Below, in pieces: positions 1-6,750 of a DNA stretch of 44,666 bases (its first letter is position 1; each line of letters begins with the position of its first letter). The stretch is from Deltaproteobacteria bacterium (lineage in GTDB: Bacteria; Myxococcota_A; Polyangia; Polyangiales; Ga0077539). The notes under the pieces were generated by a model, which was given only the letters and a program-made list of their open reading frames with translations, made no database searches and was not told the origin of the DNA. Location: the NCBI GenBank assembly GCA_016218725.1, contig JACRDB010000116.1:1-44666 (forward strand), written 5' to 3'. The position numbers and the translations under genes were made by a program.

Positions 1-200
1 GCTGGCGAACCCCGGGCGAAAAAGCCTCAGGAGCTCGGGCGGCGCGGCGGCGCGGTCGCCGACCGTGCCGTCCTCGAAGCCCCACCCGCTGCCTGAAGTG
101 CCTGAAATTCAGACCTCGGAGCCCTTATCCTGGCGCCTATGGGGCCGGGGGGTGAGGTCGCCGTGCGCGGACTCACGCTCGGTGGCCGAGTCCCCAGGCT
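1..200. other. Left edge, no confident gene
   Basis: The first 200 bases hold no gene I can support. On the minus strand one frame is open from about 108 to the window edge and would encode roughly 36 residues (GWGFEDGTVGDR...), but it is closed upstream by a stop at 109-111 and has no ATG, GTG or TTG start. It could be the remnant of a gene that continues outside the window or chance in GC-rich DNA. Composition drops just downstream, where the ATPase gene begins, so this stretch may be close to a recombination junction. Confidence 0.3.
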
Positions 201-1178
201 GTGAAGGGATTGACAAGGGAGGGGCCTTGCGCTTCCATTTACTTCGTGCAGAGCATCGAGAGGATCAGGTTTCAGAACTTCCGTTGCCTCAAGGACGTGA
301 CGCTCCGGTTGGGGCCGCTCACCGCGCTCGTGGGTCCGAACGCGACCGGTAAGAGCACCGTACTCCGGGGAATGGAGCCAGGGTTTGTATCGAACGACGC
401 TCGCGAGATCTGGCAACACGACACCTCTCTTGAGCTTATTCGCACGATTTTCATGGATGATCATAGTCAATATACTACCCGCATGTCACGAATGAAGACA
501 TTGATTCACGAGGTCCCGCCCATTCAGAAGATGCAAGCACAGTTCGATGTGCGATTACTCAGGAGTCCAGTCCTTGTTCGCGAGGAGAAAAGGTTGCACC
601 AGGATGGCCGAAACCTTGCGAACGTCATTGCCACCCTTCCCAGGCGTGTTCAGGAGCAGCTATCTCTGGAATTCTGTCGCCTTGTCCCAGTCTTCGCTGA
701 CGTCGATGCACGCCCGAAGGACTCGGGGCAACATCGAGTTGTGTTTCAGGACCATTGGCAGCGGGATCTCTGGTATGAGCCCGAAGATGTGTCTGATGGA
801 TCCATGTTGATGTTGGCCTTTGCAACGCTCCAATACCAGGACGATCCCCCAGACCTTCTTGCCATCGAAGAGCCTGAGCATGGCCTTCACCCATATTTAT
901 TGCGGAGCGTGATCGAAATGCTCCGGGGTCTTGCCTCTGGCTCCATCGGATCACGCAAGGTTCAGATCGTGCTTGCGACGTACTCAGCGGAGCTGCTTGA
1001 GTACCTCCAGCCAGACGAGGTGCGATTCCTCTCCCGACAACAGGACGGCTCGGTCACCATCGAAGAGGCGCCGGTGAATGACCCGGACTGGCGCCGCGTC
1101 TATGATGAGTACCAGCAATCCCTCGGGGGCCTCTGGCTCTCAGGGAACCTCGGCGGGGTGCCTCGGAGCGCGGCGTGA
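201..1178 (+). CDS. AAA/ABC-type ATPase (COG4637/AAA15-like), first gene of ATPase-TOPRIM pair
   Basis: Predicted SMC/RecF-like P-loop ATPase of about 325 residues. Visible motifs are a Walker A (GPNATGKST, residues 45-53), an ABC-type signature region (DVSDGSMLMLAF, about 196-207) and an extended Walker B (LLAIEEPEHGLHP, about 219-231). The H-loop position reads ATYS (about 259-262), where relatives usually have ATHS, so the catalytic His is replaced by Tyr. The start is uncertain: GTG at 201 gives the longest protein, but GTG at 246 would place the start directly before SIERIRFQNFR, as is usual for this family; neither has a well-spaced Shine-Dalgarno. The stop overlaps the next start (GTGA, 1175-1178), implying translational coupling to the DUF4276 gene. 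Base composition is strikingly lower than the surroundings (24 G/C of 60 in 421-480), which suggests horizontal origin. Family and motifs are clear; a defence role is inferred from the gene pairing. Confidence 0.85.
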   Translation: MKGLTREGPCASIYFVQSIERIRFQNFRCLKDVTLRLGPLTALVGPNATGKSTVLRGMEPGFVSNDAREIWQHDTSLELIRTIFMDDHSQYTTRMSRMKTLIHEVPPIQKMQAQFDVRLLRSPVLVREEKRLHQDGRNLANVIATLPRRVQEQLSLEFCRLVPVFADVDARPKDSGQHRVVFQDHWQRDLWYEPEDVSDGSMLMLAFATLQYQDDPPDLLAIEEPEHGLHPYLLRSVIEMLRGLASGSIGSRKVQIVLATYSAELLEYLQPDEVRFLSRQQDGSVTIEEAPVNDPDWRRVYDEYQQSLGGLWLSGNLGGVPRSAA

Positions 1179-1843
1179 CCGTCCGGGTGGTGCTCCTCGC
1201 CGAAGGCGCCGGCGAGACCGGCGGCGACCTCACTCCGCCCCTCGCACCGGGGGAGGTTCTCGCGGAGGGGCATCGGGGCCCCGCACACGCGCTCGTCGCG
1301 CAGGCGCTCGCCCGGTCCTGGTCGATCCCGGTAGGGGCCGTGCTTTTCGAGGCGCCGCTCCGAACTGTACGCGGGACTGTCGCGCGAGGCGGCGAGCTCC
1401 TCGACCGCGGGACGCTCCGTCGGATCCTCTCCTGGGCCAGACCTACGCAACGCCCAGACCTCGTGGTCGTTCTCATCGATGCCGACGGGGAGCTCAACCG
1501 CAAGGCAAGACTGAACGAATTTGCCCGTGACCTTCCCGGCGCCCGGGTCATCGCTGTGGCCGTGGAGGAGTTCGAGGCGTGGCTGCTCGCCGATGAAGCC
1601 GCGCTCCGCGCGGCGCTCGACCGCGAGATTCCCGCGGCGCCGTCGCCGGAGGAGCTACCGCCAGGTGCAGCAAAGAAGAAGCTGAACGCGCTCTGCGACG
1701 GCGGCAACGCCAGCAGCGATCGGAAGCCCAGGCGCAGACAGGTGCGCCAGACGCTCTGCGAGCAGGCATCGCTCGACGCGCTCGCCCGCGCCTGTCCGTC
1801 CTTCAAGGCCTTCCTTGAGGACCTCCGCGCTGTACCAAGGTAG
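1175..1843 (+). CDS. DUF4276 family TOPRIM-like protein
   Basis: Protein of 222 residues with the layout of DUF4276, a TOPRIM-like family often encoded beside AAA/ABC ATPases. Visible landmarks are an N-terminal strand ending in an acidic residue (LLAEGAGE, E10), the DxD-type motif LIDADGE (D102, D104, E106), and the conserved block VAVEEFEAWLLAD (about residues 128-140). TOPRIM folds use such Glu and Asp residues to bind Mg2+ for nucleotidyl transfer or nucleic-acid cleavage. The GTG start lies inside the stop of the ATPase gene (4-nt overlap), so the two are almost certainly co-produced, as in OLD- or PARIS-like ATPase/TOPRIM pairs. Unlike the ATPase, its composition is very GC-rich (49 G/C of 60 in 1261-1320). 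Assignment to DUF4276 is confident; nuclease activity is not shown. Confidence 0.85.
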   Translation: MTVRVVLLAEGAGETGGDLTPPLAPGEVLAEGHRGPAHALVAQALARSWSIPVGAVLFEAPLRTVRGTVARGGELLDRGTLRRILSWARPTQRPDLVVVLIDADGELNRKARLNEFARDLPGARVIAVAVEEFEAWLLADEAALRAALDREIPAAPSPEELPPGAAKKKLNALCDGGNASSDRKPRRRQVRQTLCEQASLDALARACPSFKAFLEDLRAVPR

Positions 1844-1923
1844 GCTCCGCCCCGTGGGCGGTGGGTTGACCTCGGCCCCCGTGCTGGACACCCTGACGCC
1901 TCCAGCGGAGACTCCCTCCCTCG

Positions 1924-2475
1924 ATGGCCCTCACCGCGACGATGTACCGCTTCCGCGTGGACCTGTCCGACGTGGACCGCGGCGTCTATGAGCAGCTCGA
2001 CCTGCGCGCGGCCAGGCACCCCTCGGAGACCCTGCGCTACCTCGTGACGCGCGTCCTCGCCTACGCCCTCTCCCACCAGGACGGCATCGCCTTCACCCGC
2101 GGCCTCTTCGAGGCCGACGAGCCGGCCCTCTGGGTGCGTCAGCCGGACGGGCGCGTCGACCACTGGATCGAGGTCGGGCGCCCTGCCGTGGACCGCCTCC
2201 ACAAGGCCAGCCAGCGCGCCGCGCGCGTGTCGGTGTTCACCCACGAGCCCCCGGAGCTCCTCCGCCGCGAGGCCTCGGGCGCCAGGGTCCACCGCGGCAA
2301 CACCATCGCCCTCTGGACCCTCCCCCTGCCCGTGGTCACCGCCCTCGAAGGCGCCGTGGATCGCTCCACCGCCTTCACCCTGGTCCGCAACGAGGAGCAG
2401 CTCTACCTCACCCTGGGCGGCAGGACCCACGAGGGGACCGTCACCCGCGCCGCCCTCGTGGACCCGAAGGCGTGA
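1924..2475 (+). CDS. yaeQ: YaeQ family protein
   Basis: A 183-residue protein matching the YaeQ family over its full usual length (about 180 residues). Typical features are the N-terminal MALTATMYRFRVDLSDVDRGVYE, the ARHPSETLRYLVTRVLAYAL block, and the acidic/VEVG-like motif DHWIEVGRP near residue 80. YaeQ proteins have a PD-(D/E)xK-nuclease-like fold of unknown biochemical role; in enterobacteria the family has been linked to RfaH suppression. ATG at 1924 is the only sensible start. It follows the ATPase/DUF4276 pair after an 80-nt gap on the same strand, so it may be independent or loosely co-transcribed. It converges on the helicase gene with a 20-nt gap. Confidence 0.9.
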   Translation: MALTATMYRFRVDLSDVDRGVYEQLDLRAARHPSETLRYLVTRVLAYALSHQDGIAFTRGLFEADEPALWVRQPDGRVDHWIEVGRPAVDRLHKASQRAARVSVFTHEPPELLRREASGARVHRGNTIALWTLPLPVVTALEGAVDRSTAFTLVRNEEQLYLTLGGRTHEGTVTRAALVDPKA

Positions 2476-2495
2476 CGCCGCGGCCCGCTGGGGCG

Positions 2496-5075
2496 CTACT
2501 CCCCGAGGAGGTACTCGGGCACCAGCCGGGACGCGGTCCCCGTGGAGAGCACCCAGAGCTGGTGCGCCGCGCGCGTGGCCCCGATGTGCAGGAGGTGCCT
2601 GGACTCGTCGTCCATGGGGTACCATGTGCGGTTCACATCCACCAGGATGACGTAGTCCCATTCAAGTCCCTTGACCTGTCGGATGTCCGTCACCTCTACC
2701 CCGGGGCGGAAGGTGAAATCCTGGTCCGCCACGAGCTTCAGGCGCGGCACCTCGGCGCGCTGGAGCCCGTCGTGGTAGAGCGCCGCGCGGGTCGTGTCCC
2801 GCGCCACCACGGCCACGCTCGACCGAGGCTCCTCGGCCATCAGGTCCCGCAGCGCCTTCCCCAGGAAGGCCACCGCCGCCCCGGGGTCCTGGAAGCCGTG
2901 GAACTCCACCGGCGCGCCGGAGCGCGTCGCCAGCGGCGGCTCCGGGTCCGCCAGCGGGCCCAGCACCTCGCGCGCGAACTGCAAGACCTCCAGCGTGGAG
3001 CGGTACCCGATCTTCAAGGGCTCCACGTCCACCTTGGAGAGCCCGAGCTGCCCGAGCACCCCGCTCCAGTCGCTGAAGCCGTTGTCCAGGAGCAGGCGCT
3101 GCGCCGTGTCTCCCGCCAGCGTCACGCTCCGGTCCTCCGAGGCCACCCCGAGCAGCACCGCCAGCTCCACCGGCGCCAGGTCCTGGGCCTCGTCCACGAA
3201 GAGGTGCGCGTACGCCAGGGGCTGATTGCCGGGGCCCCGCAGGCCCCCGCGCTTCAACTGGTAGAGCCGCAGGAGCAGCGCGTCGTCCTCGGGGTCCAGC
3301 GTGGGCGGCTCCTCGGACTCCACCGCCCCGTCCGCGCCGAGGAGCGGCCCCCGGTCGTCGTCGTCGTCCGCGTCCTCCACGTCCTCGCCGCGGCGCCCGC
3401 GGTCGTCCCGATCGACCCGCACCAGCGCCTTGAGGGGGGCCTCATCCTCCAGGGCCTGGACCTCTTCGTCGCCGCGGCTCCTGCGCGCCTCGCGCCGCGC
3501 CTCGCGGGCCTCCCGGGCCTTCTTCTTCACCTCTTCGAGGTCCTCGCCGGTGAGCGTCTCGGCCTCCGAGGGCTCCACGCCCACCCACCGGCCGAGGTGC
3601 TCCGCGCTCCAGGCCACCGCCTGCGAAATCTCCCCGGGGAGGAAGGCCCCCGGGGCGTCCCGGTCCAGCGCCGCCTGGAGCGCGCCGCGGTCGGTCACCA
3701 GCTCCGCCCAGTCCCAGACCACGTCCCGGGCCTTCTTCATCTGCTGGTCCACCGCGCGCTGCACCGAGGCCACGGCCTTGGGCTCCAAGGCGTCCCGACG
3801 GACCCTGGGGAGCTCGCGCTCGCCGCGGAGCCACTGCGACATCGCCGAGAGCCTCCGCGACAGCGCCGTGCCGTCCAGGGCGCCCCAGGCGCGCGCCAGG
3901 AGCTCCCCGGCCCCGTGGCGCGCCCCGGAGGCCACCAGGGCCTCGCCCGCCAGCGCCGCCGCGCTCGCCACCCGCGCCTCCATCAGCTTGAGGAGCGCCG
4001 GGTGCTTCTTGAGCCGGGACACCACCGGCGGGGTGCGCTCGGAGTACGCCTCCGGCGCGCGGGGGACGTGCTTCCTGCGCTGTCGCGCGACCCACTCGTG
4101 GAAGGTCACCACGGGCACGCCCGAGACCCCGAGGCCCGGCAGCACCCTCACGATGTAGCTCGCCAGCGCGCGGTTGAACACCACCACCAGCATGTTCTCC
4201 GGCGCGTAGCGCGCGCGGTCCTGGAAGGCCAGGTACGCCATGCGGTGCAGCCCGATGGTGGTCTTCCCGCTGCCGGCCCCGCCCTGGATCACCACCAGGC
4301 CGCTCCCCGGCCGGGAGATCAGCTCGAACTGCCGCGGGTCAATGAGCGCGGGGATGTCCGGGAGGTGCCGGTCCTCGCGGCCCTCGTGGCCCGTGCCGAG
4401 GCGCCCGGTGCGCCGCGCCGCGTGGCCCTGGCGCTCCTCCTCCGTGGGGGGCCTCACCGCCGTGAGCTGCCCGCCGGAGAGCTTCGCCTGCACCGACGCC
4501 CCGCGCGTCCACTGCCCCTTGTGACGGAAGAACACCCCCTGCGGGGACACCACCCGCCGCAGCTCCCCCTCCCGGATCACCACCGCCCGGCGGAGCTTGA
4601 CCACCCCCTCGGTGAGCCTCCCGCCGAAGTCCTCTTCGTACTCGTCCCCCTCGGAGTATCGGTAATAGATCCGTGACACGGGCGCGTCCCGCCAATCGAC
4701 GATGCGCACCGCGCGCTCCGTGTCCACGTACGTCGCGTTGCCGATCAAGACGTCCCGCAGGCGCCCGTTCTCCTCCAGCTTGAGGTGGCCGAAGTACGGC
4801 GACGACGCGTCCACCACCCCGGAGGGCACCTCCGCCCGGCGGTTGGCCACCTCCCGCACCCGCTCCAGCTCCGCCAGCAGCGGCGGCACGTCCTCCGCGC
4901 GGGCCTCCGCGATGGCGTCCCGCAGCTCCAGGAGCTCCTGGTCATAGCTCCGGGTGACGTGGGCCCGCTGCCCCTGGGCGGCCTCCCGCACGCGGGTGAG
5001 CACCTTGCGCTCCTCGGTGACGATGCGGGTGAGCTCGGGGTCGTCGGGAGGCAGCACGTCGGTCGGGTCGCTCAT
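2496..5075 (-). CDS. HelD-like superfamily 1 (UvrD/Rep-type) helicase
   Basis: An 859-residue SF1A ATPase. The N-terminus is a charged helical region (about residues 15-75) followed by the block with IVDWRDAPVSRIYYRY that is typical of HelD/helicase IV-like proteins. Walker A is GGAGSGKTT (about 264-272), Walker B/motif II is FVDEAQDLAP (about 625-634), motif III is GDTAQRLLL, and the C-terminal motifs include VKGLEWDYVILVD (about 795) and HIGATRAAHQLWVL. HelD proteins bind RNA polymerase, using the N-terminal coiled coil and helicase arms to recycle stalled or inactive enzyme. Between Walker A and motif II lies a long charged insertion containing a run of aspartates (3359-3385), unusual for the family. 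ATG at 5075 is divergent from the PrsW gene, 48 nt away. Membership of the HelD/UvrD group is secure; RNAP binding is inference. Confidence 0.88.
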   Translation of the reverse strand: MSDPTDVLPPDDPELTRIVTEERKVLTRVREAAQGQRAHVTRSYDQELLELRDAIAEARAEDVPPLLAELERVREVANRRAEVPSGVVDASSPYFGHLKLEENGRLRDVLIGNATYVDTERAVRIVDWRDAPVSRIYYRYSEGDEYEEDFGGRLTEGVVKLRRAVVIREGELRRVVSPQGVFFRHKGQWTRGASVQAKLSGGQLTAVRPPTEEERQGHAARRTGRLGTGHEGREDRHLPDIPALIDPRQFELISRPGSGLVVIQGGAGSGKTTIGLHRMAYLAFQDRARYAPENMLVVVFNRALASYIVRVLPGLGVSGVPVVTFHEWVARQRRKHVPRAPEAYSERTPPVVSRLKKHPALLKLMEARVASAAALAGEALVASGARHGAGELLARAWGALDGTALSRRLSAMSQWLRGERELPRVRRDALEPKAVASVQRAVDQQMKKARDVVWDWAELVTDRGALQAALDRDAPGAFLPGEISQAVAWSAEHLGRWVGVEPSEAETLTGEDLEEVKKKAREAREARREARRSRGDEEVQALEDEAPLKALVRVDRDDRGRRGEDVEDADDDDDRGPLLGADGAVESEEPPTLDPEDDALLLRLYQLKRGGLRGPGNQPLAYAHLFVDEAQDLAPVELAVLLGVASEDRSVTLAGDTAQRLLLDNGFSDWSGVLGQLGLSKVDVEPLKIGYRSTLEVLQFAREVLGPLADPEPPLATRSGAPVEFHGFQDPGAAVAFLGKALRDLMAEEPRSSVAVVARDTTRAALYHDGLQRAEVPRLKLVADQDFTFRPGVEVTDIRQVKGLEWDYVILVDVNRTWYPMDDESRHLLHIGATRAAHQLWVLSTGTASRLVPEYLLGE

Positions 5076-5123
5076 CGGGGGGCGATGCTGTAGCACCGTA
5101 CGCCCCGCCGCACCACCTGTGCT

Positions 5124-5996
5124 ATGCCCGTTGGGGTCATGGGACTGGACCTCGCCACGCTCGCGCTGGCGGTGCTGCCCGTGCTGGTCCTCGGCGGGCT
5201 CTTCCTCCTCGCCGACCGGGCCCGCCCGGAGCCGTCGCACACCGTGGGGATCACCATGGCCCTCGGGATCGCCTCGTGCGTGCCCGTCGCCCTGGCGGAG
5301 CTCTCCCTCCGGGCGGCCCTCGGGCCCAGGGTCCACCTCGCGGGCCGCTTCCTCGACGCCTTCCTGGTGGCGGCCTTCATCGAGGAGGTCGCCAAGCTCG
5401 GCGTGGTCCTGGCCTACCCCTGGCGAAAGCCCGCCTTCGACGAGGTCATGGACGGCGTGCTCTACACCGCCGCCGCGGGCCTTGGCTTCGGCCTCCTGGA
5501 GAACCTGCTCTACCTCAACTACACCGTCGCCAGGGCCTTCTCGGTGATCCCCGGCATGCCCGAGGCCACGCCCCTGCCCGACGGCCGCACCGCCATCGTC
5601 CTGGCCCTGGTCCGGGCCTTCTCCGCCGTGCCCATGCATGCCCTCGCCAGCGGCCTCATGGGCTACTGCATCGGCCGCGCGCGCTTCGCGGACGTTTTGC
5701 ACACCTCCGAGGCCTTCCGCGACGCCCTGGACCGCCTCCCCGCGTGGCTCCCCAGGTCCGTCGCCTGGTGCGCCCTGGGGCTCTTCTTCGCCGTGGCCGT
5801 CCACGGCAGCTACGACTGGGTGCTCTTCGCCCTCGGCGCCGACCGCGAGGTGCTCCTCGCCGCCCCGGGGATCCTCCTCCTGGCCGCCGTGGCCCTCCAC
5901 CGGTCCATGCGCCGCGCCCTGGAGCTCGATGAAGCCCTGCGGGGCGCGCGCAGGAGCTCCGTGCTCATCCTCCAGCGCCCCCCGGAGGTCAGTTGA
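5124..5996 (+). CDS. PrsW-family intramembrane protease
   Basis: Multi-pass membrane protein of about 290 residues. The PrsW signature is intact: IEEVAKL (E87, E88, K91) in one membrane helix, GFGLLENLLYL (E126, N127) in the next, and conserved histidines in VPMHALASG (about 171) and AVAVHGSYDW in later helices. PrsW in Bacillus cleaves an anti-sigma factor, and the superfamily includes CAAX/CPBP-type proteases. ATG 5124 and ATG 5139 (MGLDLATL) are both possible. Another gene ends within it: its last bases overlap the 3' end of the converging secreted-protein gene (5989-5996). No anti-sigma factor gene is next to it, so the substrate is unknown. Confidence 0.87.
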   Translation: MPVGVMGLDLATLALAVLPVLVLGGLFLLADRARPEPSHTVGITMALGIASCVPVALAELSLRAALGPRVHLAGRFLDAFLVAAFIEEVAKLGVVLAYPWRKPAFDEVMDGVLYTAAAGLGFGLLENLLYLNYTVARAFSVIPGMPEATPLPDGRTAIVLALVRAFSAVPMHALASGLMGYCIGRARFADVLHTSEAFRDALDRLPAWLPRSVAWCALGLFFAVAVHGSYDWVLFALGADREVLLAAPGILLLAAVALHRSMRRALELDEALRGARRSSVLILQRPPEVS

Positions 5997-6750
5997 AGCC
6001 GAAGGGACCTCGGGTGCTCCGGATCTGCTGGATCCTCGGACGCGGGGCGCGGCGCGGACCCCGCACCCTGGTGAGGGCCTGCACCTCGAAGTTCTGCGTG
6101 ACCACGTAGACATCGTCCGTGGCGTGGGTGGTCACGTTCAAGAGCGGGTTCTGCGGGCGCAGGAGCGGCTGCGCCGTGGTGTCGAGCTGGAAGGTGAGCA
6201 CCTCGTTGGCAGGCACCCGGAAGATCATGTGGGCGACGCCCTGGGGGTCCGTGCGGGTGACCTCCTGGCCCTGGTAGCGCACCGGGAGGTTGCCCCGGTT
6301 GGGCGCCCGGAGGATCACCGCCGCGATGCGCTGGGCCGGGGGACACTGCACGGTGGTCTCCACGGCGCTCTGGCCCTGGGCCCCGCCCAGGGCCACCACG
6401 GAGCGCAGCGGCACCGCCACCGGCGCCGTGGGCGAGGTGAAGCCCGCGGGGCAGCGCACGTTGAGCTCCACGGTGGCGCCCTCCTGACCCAGGGTGCGCA
6501 TACGGAATGACCCCCCGGAGTCCGTGGCGCCCAGGAGCCGCTCGCGCTGGTAGACCTCGGCGCCGGGCAGCGGCCGGGTGTCCGCGGAGACCCGCAGGGC
6601 GATGGCGTAGTACACCGGGCCTCGGGCGGGGTTGCAGTCCTCCACCAGGAGGCCGAGGGCCGCGAGGAGCGAAAACCCTACGGCGCGGGGGAGGGCGGCG
6701 CGGCCGGGGTGGCTCCCGCCGCGGGCGGAGTGCTCGTGGGCAGCGGACAT
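5989..6750 (-). CDS. Secreted protein with carboxypeptidase-regulatory/PEGA-like beta domains
   Basis: Predicted exported protein of 253 residues starting at ATG 6750, which has a good Shine-Dalgarno (AGGAG complement at 6758-6762, 7-nt spacing); a second ATG lies at 6771. The N-terminus has a basic stretch then a hydrophobic segment (FSLLAALGLLVEDC). The VEDC could be a non-canonical lipobox, so lipidation is uncertain. The body shows two repeats of the type 'PLPGAEVY...GATDSGGSFRMRT' and 'RYQGQEVTRTDPQGVAHMIF', resembling carboxypeptidase-regulatory or PEGA-like beta sandwiches. It overlaps the end of the FHA gene by 73 nt, the largest overlap in this module, and overlaps the PrsW gene tail-to-tail by 8 nt. 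Likely the last gene of the TPR-CpaF-FHA unit; function unknown. Confidence 0.72.
   Translation of the reverse strand: MSAAHEHSARGGSHPGRAALPRAVGFSLLAALGLLVEDCNPARGPVYYAIALRVSADTRPLPGAEVYQRERLLGATDSGGSFRMRTLGQEGATVELNVRCPAGFTSPTAPVAVPLRSVVALGGAQGQSAVETTVQCPPAQRIAAVILRAPNRGNLPVRYQGQEVTRTDPQGVAHMIFRVPANEVLTFQLDTTAQPLLRPQNPLLNVTTHATDDVYVVTQNFEVQALTRVRGPRRAPRPRIQQIRSTRGPFGFN

Noticed and set aside
1..108. Open minus-strand frame of about 36 residues at the left edge
   Set aside because: It has no start codon and is closed by a stop at 109-111; too short to call a gene or pseudogene.
2472..4676. 734-residue open frame antisense to the helicase gene
   Set aside because: Rich in Arg, Pro, His and Leu repeats without motifs; an antisense shadow expected at this GC content. 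The helicase motifs on the other strand are decisive.
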